Below, piece after piece: positions 1 through 7,529 of a DNA stretch of 12,961 nt. Position 1 is the stretch's first letter, and each line of letters starts with the position of its first letter. The notes under the pieces were generated by a model that did no database searches, was not told the origin of the DNA, and saw only the letters and a list, made by a program, of their open reading frames with translations. Both the position numbers and the translations under genes were made by a program. The stretch is from Azoarcus sp. (GTDB taxonomy: Bacteria > Pseudomonadota > Gammaproteobacteria > Burkholderiales > Rhodocyclaceae): contig JAITCV010000133.1 in the NCBI GenBank assembly GCA_031282905.1, positions 1-12,961 on the forward strand. Reading direction: 5' to 3'.

Positions 1-36
1 GTTGCAGCGCGGGTGATTTTCCGCCTCGCGCCGCAT
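1..36 (-). CDS. Possible start of a further downstream gene (partial)
   Basis: On the minus strand an ATG lies 5 bases after the exonuclease stop codon, and the frame stays open for 12 codons to the window edge. A GGTGAG stretch about 9 bases upstream, inside the end of the exonuclease gene, could serve as a ribosome binding site. The tight spacing suggests the operon continues leftward. Twelve codons are too few to identify a product, and GTG codons in other frames could equally be the start. Confidence 0.25.
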   Translation of the reverse strand, partial: MRREAENHPRCN

Positions 37-41
37 ACCCG

Positions 42-830
42 TCACTCACCGTCCCAGGCGGCGAGGAATTCCCGCCAGTGCGGGGCGTCGATTCTTGCCA
101 GCGTTGCGCGCACCTTGGCGGTTTCGCGCGCCCAGTCGGCTTGTTCGAGTTCACCGCGCATTTTCAGGAAGCGCAGGTAAACGAGGCAGGTGTTGACGAC
201 ATCGGTTTCGCAATAATTACGGATGTCGGCGATTTGTCCGGCTTGCCAGGCTTGCCAGACCGCGCTGCCGTCCATGCCGAGTTTGCCGGGATAGCCCATC
301 AGTTTGGCCAGGTCATCGAGCGGGGCATTGGCGCGCGGCTGGTAGAGCGCGAGCAGATCCATCAGGTCGAGATGACGGAGGTGGTAACGACTGATGTAGT
401 TGTTCCATTTGAATTCGCGCGAGTCGTTGTAATTGCCGTCGCCCAGATCCCAATAACGCGGCGCTTTTACGCCATGGATCAGACCGCGATAATGGAGTAC
501 CGGCAAATCGAATCCGCCGCCGTTCCAGGAGACGAGTTGCGGGGTGTATTTTTCGATACCGTCGAAAAAGCGCTGGATGATTTCGCCTTCGCCGCAATCG
601 GGTTCGGAGAGCGAAAATACGCGAAATTGACCGGGACCGTGGAGCGCGCACGAAATCGTCACCACCCGTTGCAGGTAATGGGGCAAGAAATCACTGCCAT
701 TGGCCGCGCGGCGTTGCTGGAAGATGAATTCGGCGACTTCGTTATCGGCAAGTTCGTCCGGCAATGCGTGCAGACGGCGAATACCCGCGATGTCCGGAAT
801 GGTTTCGATGTCAAAGATCAGTGCGGGCAT
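42..830 (-). CDS. 3'-5' exonuclease, PolB exonuclease-like (DEDDy family)
   Basis: Predicted cytoplasmic 3'-5' exonuclease of the family related to the proofreading domain of DNA polymerase B. The 262-residue protein is essentially a single RNase H-fold exonuclease domain. All DEDDy motifs are visible: Exo I with D7 and E9 (FDIETIPD), Exo II with D108 in SWNGGGFD, and Exo III with Y206 and D210 (YCETD). The start was set at the ATG at 830 because family members begin with a short strand directly before DxE; the frame is open 16 codons further up, but that part lies inside the end of cysM. It follows cysM with a gap of 7 bases, so it is probably cotranscribed with it. The natural substrate of this family is not well established, so a DNA repair or RNA turnover role is inference. 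Confidence 0.88.
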   Translation of the reverse strand: MPALIFDIETIPDIAGIRRLHALPDELADNEVAEFIFQQRRAANGSDFLPHYLQRVVTISCALHGPGQFRVFSLSEPDCGEGEIIQRFFDGIEKYTPQLVSWNGGGFDLPVLHYRGLIHGVKAPRYWDLGDGNYNDSREFKWNNYISRYHLRHLDLMDLLALYQPRANAPLDDLAKLMGYPGKLGMDGSAVWQAWQAGQIADIRNYCETDVVNTCLVYLRFLKMRGELEQADWARETAKVRATLARIDAPHWREFLAAWDGE

Positions 831-837
831 GATGCAT

Positions 838-1728
838 TCACGCGGGGAAAACGCCGGTCGACAGGTAACGGTCGCCACGGTCGCAGATGATGCTCACGAT
901 GATGGCGTTCTCAAGGCTGGCGGCGATATTGCATGCAACATGCATTGCTCCGCCAGAGGAAATTCCGGCGAAGATGCCTTCTTCGCGCGCAAGACGGCGG
1001 GTCATTTCCTCGGCTTCGCCCTGGCTCACATATTCGATGCGATCAATACCGTCGTGGTCATAGATGCTGGGCAGGTATTCTGCCGGCCATTTGCGGATGC
1101 CGGGGATTTGCGAGCCTTCTTCCGGTTGGCAGCCGATGATCTGGATTGCCGGGTTTTTTTCCTTGAGAAAACGCGATACGCCCATCACCGTGCCGGTGGT
1201 GCCCATGCTGCTGACGAAGTGAGTGATGCGCCCGCCGGTTTGTTCCCAGATTTCGGGGCCGGTGCTTTCGTAGTGGGCGAGGGGGTTGTCGGGGTTGGCG
1301 AACTGGTTGAGGATGGCGCCGCGGCCTTCGCGGCACATGCGCTCGGCTACGTCGCGCGCCATTTCCATGCCGCCGCTGCGGGGGGTCAGCACCAGTTCGG
1401 CGCCGAAGGCGCACATGGTTTGCCGCCGTTCCAGGCTTTGGTTCTCCGGCATGACCAGGATCATCTTGTAGCCGCGGATTGCCGCCGCCATGGCCAGCGC
1501 GATGCCGGTGTTGCCGCTGGTGGCTTCGATCAGGCAGTCGCCGGGGCGGATGTCGCCGCGCGCTTCGGCCCGCATCACCATCGATAGCGCGGGTCTGTCC
1601 TTGACCGAGCCCGCGGGGTTGTTGCCTTCGAGTTTGGCGAGGATCACGTTGCCGTGTCCGGCATGGATGCGTTTGAGCCGTACCAGGGGGGTGTGGCCGA
1701 CGCAGTCTTCAAGTGTGTTGAATTCCAT
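838..1728 (-). CDS. cysM: Cysteine synthase B (O-acetylserine sulfhydrylase B)
   Basis: PLP enzyme of the last step of cysteine synthesis, making cysteine (or S-sulfocysteine from thiosulfate) from O-acetylserine. At 296 residues it has the usual CysM length. Seen in sequence: the PLP lysine K43 in NNPAGSVKDRPA, the substrate loop EATSGNTGIALA (69-80), the phosphate-binding GTTGT (176-180), GISSGGA (255-261), and the C-terminal CDRGDRYLSTG. The short form, ending right after this motif, and the RRQTMCAFGAE segment favour CysM over CysK. The start ATG has a good AGGAAG ribosome binding site about 8 bases upstream and overlaps the end of ugd by 20 bases. It belongs to the minus-strand series ugd-cysM-exonuclease. 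Confidence 0.95.
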   Translation of the reverse strand: MEFNTLEDCVGHTPLVRLKRIHAGHGNVILAKLEGNNPAGSVKDRPALSMVMRAEARGDIRPGDCLIEATSGNTGIALAMAAAIRGYKMILVMPENQSLERRQTMCAFGAELVLTPRSGGMEMARDVAERMCREGRGAILNQFANPDNPLAHYESTGPEIWEQTGGRITHFVSSMGTTGTVMGVSRFLKEKNPAIQIIGCQPEEGSQIPGIRKWPAEYLPSIYDHDGIDRIEYVSQGEAEEMTRRLAREEGIFAGISSGGAMHVACNIAASLENAIIVSIICDRGDRYLSTGVFPA

Positions 1729-3070
1729 CTTGTTCTTCCTTGCGCCGGCAGCGGCGTCCTATGCCATGATAATCAATTCCGAACTGCCGCATCAGCGTCG
1801 GATCATACATGTTGCGGCCGTCGAAAATGACGGGTTGCCGGAGCCGGGCGCCAATGGCGGCGAAATCCGGACTGCGGAATTCCTTCCACTCGGTGACGAT
1901 GACGAGCGCGTCGGCGCCATCGAGCGCGTCCATCGGCCGCGCGGCGTAGGCCAGACGCTTTTCACCGCCGAGGACGCGCTGGGCTTCCGCCATCGCTACC
2001 GGGTCGTAAGCGGTCACCTTCGCGCCCCGGCGGCAGAGTTCCTGGATCACTACCCGGCTGGGCGCTTCGCGCATGTCGTCGGTGCCGGGTTTGAACGCCA
2101 GCCCCCAAAGCGCAAAGCGCAGGCCGTCCAGCTTGTCGCCGAAACGGGCAGTGATCTTCGTGACCAACCGGTGTTTCTGGGCGTCGTTGGTTTTTTCCAC
2201 CGCGTCCAAGAGGCGCAGTTCATGGCCATGTTCGTGCCCGGTGCGGATCAGCGCCTTGACGTCCTTGGGAAAGCAGGAGCCGCCGTAGCCGCAGCCGGCA
2301 TAGAGAAAACCCCAGCCGATGCGCGGGTCGGAGCCAATGCCCTGGCGTACCCATTCGATGTCCGCGCCCAGGGTTTCGGCCAGGTTGGCCAACTCGTTCA
2401 TGAAGCTGATCCGGGTGGCGAGCATGGCGTTGGCGGCGTATTTGGTCAGTTCGGCGCTGTTCACGTCCATGACCAACAGTTTGTCGTGATTGCGTTGGAA
2501 AGGGGCGTAGAGCGCGCGCATCAGTTCGATCGCGCGCGCGTCATCGGCGCCGACGACGATGCGGTCGGGGCGCATGAAGTCGTCGAGCGCCGCGCCTTCC
2601 TTGAGGAATTCGGGATTGGAGACCACGGAAAAGCCAATGTCTACGCCGCGCGCGGCCAGTTCCGCGGCGATGGCCGCTTGCACCCTGGCGGCGGTGCCAA
2701 CGGGCACGGTCGATTTGTCGACCACGACGCGGTAATCGTCCATGTGACGGCCGATGTTGCGCGCCGCGGCGAGCACGTATTGCAGGTCGGCGGAGCCGTC
2801 TTCATCCGGCGGCGTGCCCACGGCGATGAACTGGATGAGGCCGTGGAGGGCGGCGCGCTCGGTGTCGGTGGTGAAGGCAAGCCGTCCGGCGGCGACGTTG
2901 CGCCGCACCACGTCCAGCAGTCCGGGTTCGTGAATCGGGATGTCCCCGCGCTCGAGCGTGTGAATCTTGGCCGGATCGACATCGAGGCATAGCACTTCAT
3001 TGCCGACATCGGCCAGACACGCGCCGCTGACGAGGCCGACATAACCTGTTCCAATCACCGTGACTTTCAT
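1709..3070 (-). CDS. ugd: UDP-glucose 6-dehydrogenase
   Basis: NAD-dependent cytoplasmic enzyme oxidising UDP-glucose twice to UDP-glucuronate, a precursor for capsule, exopolysaccharide and lipid A/LPS sugars. The 453-residue protein has the N-terminal Rossmann motif GTGYVGLVSGACLADVG (7-23), the STVPVGT motif (120-126), NPEFLKEG (152-159), the central lysine segment ELTKYAANAMLA (207-218) and the catalytic cysteine C266 in GYGGSCFPKD. The C-terminal UDP-binding domain carries GLAFKPGTDDMREAPS (323-338) and FDGRNMYDP. After the usual end (YHGIGR) there is a short basic tail of about 14 residues that overlaps the start of cysM. A GAGGGAGA ribosome binding site lies just upstream of the ATG. 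It is preceded by the broken DUF2007 gene (18-base gap) and lapB, linking it to envelope genes. Confidence 0.96.
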   Translation of the reverse strand: MKVTVIGTGYVGLVSGACLADVGNEVLCLDVDPAKIHTLERGDIPIHEPGLLDVVRRNVAAGRLAFTTDTERAALHGLIQFIAVGTPPDEDGSADLQYVLAAARNIGRHMDDYRVVVDKSTVPVGTAARVQAAIAAELAARGVDIGFSVVSNPEFLKEGAALDDFMRPDRIVVGADDARAIELMRALYAPFQRNHDKLLVMDVNSAELTKYAANAMLATRISFMNELANLAETLGADIEWVRQGIGSDPRIGWGFLYAGCGYGGSCFPKDVKALIRTGHEHGHELRLLDAVEKTNDAQKHRLVTKITARFGDKLDGLRFALWGLAFKPGTDDMREAPSRVVIQELCRRGAKVTAYDPVAMAEAQRVLGGEKRLAYAARPMDALDGADALVIVTEWKEFRSPDFAAIGARLRQPVIFDGRNMYDPTLMRQFGIDYHGIGRRCRRKEEQDGIQHT

Positions 3071-3088
3071 GTTCTCCCTCGCTCCGGC

Positions 3089-3404
3089 TCAACCGGGCAT
3101 AAACCATCCTGCAAGCAAAGTTTCAGCCACCATGCGGAGGAGATGCAATTTCCTCCGGGGCTGGACGGGTTGCGGCACGCAATATATTTCTTTCAAGGCT
3201 TCGGTCGCATCGTCCTCCGCTTCGGACGGAACCATCACAGTGCAGACGTTGAACAGATCGACCCCTGCTGAAATGGCGATTGTGGACGAAATAAGGAATC
3301 CCGCTCGCCATCAAACCGCTTTCCGCCAGCGCAAGACGCGCCGGATGGTCGGATTGCAGGATCGCTGTCATTGCCACGATCTGTTCACCTTCCTGTCCGC
3401 TCAT
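3089..3404 (-). pseudogene. DUF2007 (putative signal-transducing) protein, frameshifted
   Basis: Reading from the ATG at 3404, the first half (about 47 codons) encodes LALAESGLMASGIPYFVHN, typical of the DUF2007 fold. The second half continues in a different frame as VDLFNVCTVMVPSEAEDDA and then a hydrophobic tail ending GWFMPG with stop at 3089-3091, also typical of this family's C terminus. The frames change near 3258-3266, at a run of four G residues; reading on needs a +1 shift. From my memory of the family, a loop of roughly eight residues is also missing at the join, which suggests a small deletion rather than a simple base error. The ATG overlaps the lapB stop as ATGA, so the gene was part of the lapB operon. 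Function of the family is unknown. It could be a true pseudogene, an assembly error or, less likely, programmed frameshifting. Confidence 0.7.
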
Positions 3405-4576
3405 GGCGTGAGATCGAATTCTTCGGTACGCCGGGGCGGATAGGTTTCCCAGCCACCACAGGCCGGGCAACGCCAGTGGAATTGCCGCGCCTTGAAGCCG
3501 CAGGTCTCGCAACGATAACGCGCGACCTTGCGGGTGTGGTCGTGGATCAATTGCTTGACCAGGTCGATGTCGACGCGAAGTTCGGCGGGCGCGGCCAGCA
3601 GGGCGGCTTCCAGCAGCTTGTCGAGGCCGAGCAGGGTCGGATTGCGGCGCAATTCTTCCCGTACCAGTTCGTAGGCCGCCTGCGCGCCGGATTGGTCGAT
3701 TTCCCAGTGAAACAGTTCGTCGAGCAGATCGAGCGAGGGGTGGCGTTCCAGCCAGGAGCGCAGGAGTTGGCGTCCCTGTTCGATACGGCCCAGGCGCGCG
3801 TAGGCATCCATGATGCGTTGCGCGGCGAGCGCGAGATAGACCGGGGCTTGCCCCTCGATGCGTTTCCAGGTTTCGAGCGCGTCTTCGTCACGCCCCTGGG
3901 CGGCGTAAAGATCGCCCTGTACCAGGCTTGCGCGCACACATCGGCGGTTGATCGCCAGCGCCGCCGCCGTTTGCTCCGCGACGATGTCGAAACGTGAATC
4001 GGCCAGCGCCTGGATGGCCAGTTCGCAGTGGAAATTGGCGATTTCGCGCCGCCAGTGCACGCCTTCGTGCTCGGGCAGGGAGCGGGCGATGGCGATGGCT
4101 TTGTCCCATTCTTTTTCCTGCTGGTAGATTTCCAGGAGATAACCCGAGGCCACGTCAGCGACGCGCGTGCCGGAGAGGCGCAGGAAAACGGCTTCGGCGC
4201 GATCGAGCAGCCCCGCCTTGAGGAAATCCTGGCCCAGTTCGCCCAGCGCCTGGAGACGCTGTTCTTCCGACAAGTCCTCGCGGTCGACCAGCAACTGGTG
4301 GATGCGGATCGCGCGGTCGGTTTCGCCCCGGCGGCGAAAGAGCGAACCCAGGGCGAAGTGCAGTTCGACCGTTTGCGGATCGATGCGCACCGCTTCGATG
4401 AAGGCGTCGATCGCCTTGTCCGGCTGTTCGTTGAGCAGGAAATTGAGCCCGGAGAGATACGAACGCGGCAGGGCGCGCGATTCATGCACGATCTGTCGGA
4501 TGTCGATGCGCGCGGCCAGCCAGCCCATGGCAAAGAACAGCGGCAGCGCCAACAACCACCAGAATTCGATTTCCAT
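3401..4576 (-). CDS. lapB: Lipopolysaccharide assembly protein B (TPR and rubredoxin-like zinc domain)
   Basis: LapB (YciM) is an inner-membrane-anchored adaptor that in enterobacteria controls LPS synthesis by promoting FtsH degradation of LpxC. The 391-residue protein shows the family layout: one N-terminal membrane segment (about residues 5-21, FWWLLALPLFFAMGWLAA), a cytoplasmic array of TPR helices (about 40-340; for example SGLNFLLNEQPDKAIDAF), and a C-terminal rubredoxin-like metal knuckle with C356, C359, C370 and C373 (CETCG and CPACGGW). Length matches the family. Its ATG follows the lapA stop with a gap of 3 bases, and its stop overlaps the next ATG, so lapA-lapB-DUF2007 were translationally coupled. 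The regulatory role is known from E. coli and is inferred here. Confidence 0.95.
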   Translation of the reverse strand: MEIEFWWLLALPLFFAMGWLAARIDIRQIVHESRALPRSYLSGLNFLLNEQPDKAIDAFIEAVRIDPQTVELHFALGSLFRRRGETDRAIRIHQLLVDREDLSEEQRLQALGELGQDFLKAGLLDRAEAVFLRLSGTRVADVASGYLLEIYQQEKEWDKAIAIARSLPEHEGVHWRREIANFHCELAIQALADSRFDIVAEQTAAALAINRRCVRASLVQGDLYAAQGRDEDALETWKRIEGQAPVYLALAAQRIMDAYARLGRIEQGRQLLRSWLERHPSLDLLDELFHWEIDQSGAQAAYELVREELRRNPTLLGLDKLLEAALLAAPAELRVDIDLVKQLIHDHTRKVARYRCETCGFKARQFHWRCPACGGWETYPPRRTEEFDLTP

Positions 4577-4579
4577 GCC

Positions 4580-4882
4580 TCAGAAAATCCCGGTCGCCGG
4601 GGGATTGGCTGTGGATTCAGTTTTGGCGGACGCTTGCTGGGCTTGGTCGAGTTGTTTTTTCAAGCGGGAAACCTCGCGGCGCAGGGAGAACCACGGGATC
4701 ACGGTCGCGGTCATGCCGAGCAAGGCGCCGACGACAAAGGCGATCCAGATGATGAACACCAGCGGCAGGCGCCATTCACTGTCGAAGAAGAAATACAGGC
4801 TCACCACGTGGTCATTCTTGACCGCGAAGCCAAAGAGCAACAGGAACAGCACCAGGCGGAAAAACCATATGAGCGCACGCAT
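4580..4882 (-). CDS. lapA: Lipopolysaccharide assembly protein A (LapA domain membrane protein)
   Basis: A 100-residue inner-membrane protein with two hydrophobic segments (about 4-22 and 40-62) linked by the typical LapA loop VKNDHVVSLYFFFDSEWRLP, then a charged, coiled-coil-like C-terminal segment (LRREVSRLKKQLDQAQQ). LapA partners LapB in LPS assembly control. I chose the ATG at 4882 because the protein then begins directly with the first membrane segment; the open frame runs about 54 codons further but passes through the ihfB terminator. A weak GGAG lies 12 bases upstream. A GATAAT hexamer ends only 7 bases before the ATG, so a near-leaderless transcript from a promoter after the terminator is conceivable but unproven. 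Confidence 0.9.
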   Translation of the reverse strand: MRALIWFFRLVLFLLLFGFAVKNDHVVSLYFFFDSEWRLPLVFIIWIAFVVGALLGMTATVIPWFSLRREVSRLKKQLDQAQQASAKTESTANPPATGIF

Positions 4883-4921
4883 GGGGACATTATCTCCGAG
4901 CACATGGCAAAAAAGAAGGCT

Positions 4922-4950
4922 CAAAAAAAGAAGGCAGCCAGGGCTGCCTC
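4922..4950 (-). terminator. Intrinsic terminator after ihfB
   Basis: On the minus strand, about 80 bases after the ihfB stop, a perfect 7-bp stem (AGGCAGC / GCTGCCT, loop CCTG) is followed after two bases by a run of seven T residues (4923-4929). This is a canonical Rho-independent terminator for the rpsA-ihfB transcript, separating it from lapA. Confidence 0.85.
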
Positions 4951-5030
4951 GGGGGAAAAAGCGTGGAAAAGCGGGAACAAAGCGGACAAAAGGACCAAAG
5001 CAGACGGAAACCGTGGCTTCCGTGGCGGGC

Positions 5031-5315
5031 TCAATTTTCCACATCGACCCGTTCGCGCAATTCCTTGCCGGCCTTGAAGTGTGGCACGTATTTTCCGGGC
5101 ACCGCCACCTGCTCGCCGGACTTCGGGTTACGCCCTACCCGGGGTGGGCGGTAATTCAGCGCAAAACTGCCGAAACCACGGATCTCGACACGCTGACCGC
5201 GTGCAAGCGCATCGGTCAGCGTGTCGAGGATCATCTTGACCGCACAATCGGCATCGTTGGGCGCGAGCTGCGGAAACTTCGCCGCCAACCGGGTTACCAA
5301 TTCCGATCTGGTCAT
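5031..5315 (-). CDS. ihfB: Integration host factor subunit beta
   Basis: DNA-bending nucleoid protein that works as a heterodimer with IHF alpha in transcription, replication and site-specific recombination. The 94-residue protein is full length for the family: MTRSELVTRLAAKFP at the N terminus, the IRGFGSFALNYRPPRVGRNP segment (45-64) with the DNA-intercalating proline in GRNPKSGE (P64), and the FKAGKELRERV C-terminal helix. The N-terminal TRSEL and the DVEN end fit the beta subunit rather than HU or IHF alpha. It lies 11 bases after rpsA, the conserved proteobacterial order. No Shine-Dalgarno sequence is visible in the gap, so translation may be coupled to rpsA. Confidence 0.96.
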   Translation of the reverse strand: MTRSELVTRLAAKFPQLAPNDADCAVKMILDTLTDALARGQRVEIRGFGSFALNYRPPRVGRNPKSGEQVAVPGKYVPHFKAGKELRERVDVEN

Positions 5316-5326
5316 GGAGGCACTGC

Positions 5327-7030
5327 TTACTGTTTCTGTTCGTTCAACTTGGCCTTGAGCAAGGCGCCAAGATTGGTCGTGCCGGAAGAGGCGGTATTTT
5401 CGGAAGCAAGCTTGTTCATGGCTTCGCTCTGTTCGACGTGATCCTTGGCCCGAATCGACAGGCTGATCGAACGGGTCTTGCGATCGACATTGAGAATGAT
5501 CGCTTCGACTTCCTCGCCTTCCTTGAGCACCGTGGTCAGGTCATCGATCCGATGAGCGGCGGCCTCGGAGGCGCGCAGATAGCCTTCGACATCGTCGCCA
5601 AGATCGATCACCGCGCCACGCGCCTCGATCGACTTCACCTTGCCGTGTACCACGCTGTTCTTCTCGTGGGTGGCGATGAAATTGGTGAAGGGGTCACCCT
5701 CGAGCTGCTTGACGCCCAGCGAAATGCGTTCCCGTTCGACATCGATCGCCAGCACCATGGCCTCGACCTCGTCGCCCTTCTTGAAGCGGCGTACCGCTTC
5801 TTCGCCCGACTCGCTCCACGACAGGTCGGAGAGATGCACCAGCCCGTCGATACCGCCTTCCAGGCCGATGAAGACGCCGAAATCGGTGATCGACTTGATC
5901 TGGCCGCGCACCTTGTCGCCTTTCTTGTGGTTGATGGCGAAATCGTCCCACGGGTTGGAAGCGCACTGCTTCATGCCCAGCGAGATGCGGCGGCGATCCT
6001 CGTCGATTTCGAGGATCATCACTTCGACCTCGTCGCCCAACTGCACGACCTTGGTGGGATGGATGTTCTTGTTGGTCCAGTCCATTTCGGAGACGTGCAC
6101 CAGCCCTTCGATGCCTTGTTCGACTTCGACGAACGCGCCGTAGTCGGTGATGTTCGTCACCTTGCCGAACAGGCGCGTGCCCTGCGGATAGCGGCGGGCG
6201 ATGCCGACCCATGGATCTTCGCCGAGTTGTTTGAGGCCGAGCGAGACGCGGTTCTTTTCCTGGTCGAACTTGAGCACCTTGGCTTCGATTTCGTCGCCGA
6301 CGTTGAGCACTTCCGAAGGATGGCGCACGCGACGCCAGGCCAGGTCGGTGATGTGCAGCAGGCCGTCGATGCCGCCGAGGTCGACGAACGCGCCGTAATC
6401 GGTGATGTTCTTGACGATGCCCTTGACCGCCGTGCCTTCCTTGAGGGTGGAGAGCAGCTTGTCGCGTTCCTCGCCCATGGATTCTTCGAGCACCGCGCGG
6501 CGCGACACCACGACGTTGTTGCGCTTGCGGTCGAGCTTGATGACCTTGAACTCGAACTCCTTGCCTTCATAAGGCGTGGTGTCCTTGACCGGACGCATGT
6601 CGACCAGCGAACCCGGCAGGAAGGCGCGGATGCTGTTGGTCATCACCGTCAGGCCGCCCTTGACGCGGCTGGTGATGACGCCCCTGACCAGCGTGCCGTC
6701 GTTGAGGGCCTTTTCGAGATCGTTCCAGGCCGAGATGCGCTTGGCCTTGTCGCGCGACAGGCGCGTTTCGCCGTAACCGTCTTCGAGCGCATCGATGGCG
6801 ACGTGGACGAAATCGCCGACCTGGGCTTCGAGTTCGCCACGATCGTTACGGAATTCATCGACCGGCACATAGCTTTCGGATTTGAGACCGGCATTGACAA
6901 CGACGAAATTCTGGTCGATGCGCACGACTTCGGCGGTGATGACCTCTCCGACGCGCATATCCTGGATGACTAGACTTTCTTCAAAGAGCGCAGCAAAACT
7001 TTCTTCAGCAACAGGGGTGGCAATGGACAT
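5327..7030 (-). CDS. rpsA: 30S ribosomal protein S1
   Basis: Large mRNA-binding ribosomal protein needed for initiation on most mRNAs. The 567 residues carry six S1/OB-fold repeats (roughly 21-90, 105-175, 192-262, 277-349, 364-436 and 450-520). The third to fifth are the best conserved, with the signatures ITDYGAFVDLGGIDGLLH, ITDYGAFVEVEQGIEGLVH and ITDFGVFIGLEGGIDGLVH. I chose the ATG at 7030 because the protein then begins MSIATPVAEESFAALFEESL, the usual S1 N terminus; the frame is open to 7099, but that extension is not S1-like. No good Shine-Dalgarno precedes the ATG, which agrees with the known weak SD of rpsA in E. coli, where leader structure gives autoregulation. cmk, the usual upstream neighbour, is missing. 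Confidence 0.97.
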   Translation of the reverse strand: MSIATPVAEESFAALFEESLVIQDMRVGEVITAEVVRIDQNFVVVNAGLKSESYVPVDEFRNDRGELEAQVGDFVHVAIDALEDGYGETRLSRDKAKRISAWNDLEKALNDGTLVRGVITSRVKGGLTVMTNSIRAFLPGSLVDMRPVKDTTPYEGKEFEFKVIKLDRKRNNVVVSRRAVLEESMGEERDKLLSTLKEGTAVKGIVKNITDYGAFVDLGGIDGLLHITDLAWRRVRHPSEVLNVGDEIEAKVLKFDQEKNRVSLGLKQLGEDPWVGIARRYPQGTRLFGKVTNITDYGAFVEVEQGIEGLVHVSEMDWTNKNIHPTKVVQLGDEVEVMILEIDEDRRRISLGMKQCASNPWDDFAINHKKGDKVRGQIKSITDFGVFIGLEGGIDGLVHLSDLSWSESGEEAVRRFKKGDEVEAMVLAIDVERERISLGVKQLEGDPFTNFIATHEKNSVVHGKVKSIEARGAVIDLGDDVEGYLRASEAAAHRIDDLTTVLKEGEEVEAIILNVDRKTRSISLSIRAKDHVEQSEAMNKLASENTASSGTTNLGALLKAKLNEQKQ

Positions 7031-7238
7031 GAAAGGAAAAATCCGGCATCGCCGCCGTGCAGCGGCAAAAGGGTTGAACGGCCACGCGTCGCGCACCATG
7101 CTCGCCGCGCCTGGAACACAACCGACGCCGCCCCCCGACCCCGCACGCGATCAGGCACTGCTGCAAACCCCGGTTGTCGCCGCGAGCAGTCTGGCGAACA
7201 CGACACATCATGTTCATGTACTCAGCAGCGAGCCGGTC
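7031..7238 (-). promoter_or_regulatory. rpsA leader (putative structured 5' UTR)
   Basis: About 200 bases lie between the predicted transcription start and the rpsA ATG. The leader lacks a purine-rich SD near the start codon and contains short hairpin-forming stretches, for example GCCGC-TGCACG-GCGGC shortly before the start. Known S1 leaders fold to allow SD-independent, autoregulated translation; that this one does so is inference. Short reading frames cross it, but none looks like a gene. Confidence 0.4.
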
Positions 7239-7267
7239 ATCCTAGCAGGCACTTCCTTGCCGATCAA
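7239..7267 (-). promoter_or_regulatory. Putative sigma-70 promoter of rpsA
   Basis: Minus strand: a TTGATC -35 box (7262-7267), a 17-base spacer, then a TAGGAT -10 box (7239-7244). Each hexamer matches consensus at four of six positions or better and the spacing is optimal. It points toward rpsA with a leader of about 200 bases. Confidence 0.55.
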
Positions 7268-7529
7268 GCGCTTATATTCCTCGAGACGTTGTCTGGAACA
7301 CACGCATCGAAACTTCATCGTGAGGCGGGTTGCTCGATGCCGACGATGATTTTCTGCGCGACAACGGATATCGCCTGTCCTCCGTGTTCCGGATGGGGGA
7401 CTGAAGCGTCGCAATATGGGCATGTTCTTGGTGGAAACGTTATAGCGATATATCCGTTTTTTCATAACGGAATATTCGAATCCTGATGATAATCTCCCCC
7501 CCTTCGATGTTTTCACACGGTTTTTCATC
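7268..7529. other. Divergent intergenic region between rpsA and the flavin reductase gene
   Basis: No gene is supported here. The part from about 7430 to 7500 is clearly AT-richer than its surroundings and should contain the promoter of the plus-strand flavin reductase gene. A GATAAT hexamer about 40 bases before its ATG is a possible -10 box, but no convincing -35 is spaced correctly. A small palindrome (CCGTT...AACGG) lies in the AT-rich part. An 83-codon minus-strand frame (7214-7465) has no SD and no recognisable features. Confidence 0.5.

Noticed and set aside
1490..2992. 500-codon open frame on the plus strand opposite ugd and cysM
   Set aside because: It is antisense to strongly conserved ugd and cysM coding sequence, and its translation has no family features; long antisense frames are common in GC-rich genes.
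4904..5077. Plus-strand lysine-rich frame beginning MAKKKAQKKKAARAA
   Set aside because: It resembles a histone H1-like tail, but it is the reverse of the ihfB terminator T-run and leader, then runs antisense into ihfB.
5438..6973. 511-codon open frame on the plus strand opposite rpsA
   Set aside because: It mirrors the repeated S1 domains in antisense, with His/Asp-rich, repetitive content and no motif.
7031..7099. 23-residue N-terminal extension of ribosomal protein S1
   Set aside because: The extension is unlike S1 proteins and lies in the leader; the ATG at 7030 gives the standard N terminus.
7214..7465. 83-codon minus-strand frame starting MKKRIYRYN in the rpsA upstream region
   Set aside because: No SD, Arg/His-rich composition without motifs, and it overlaps the best rpsA promoter.
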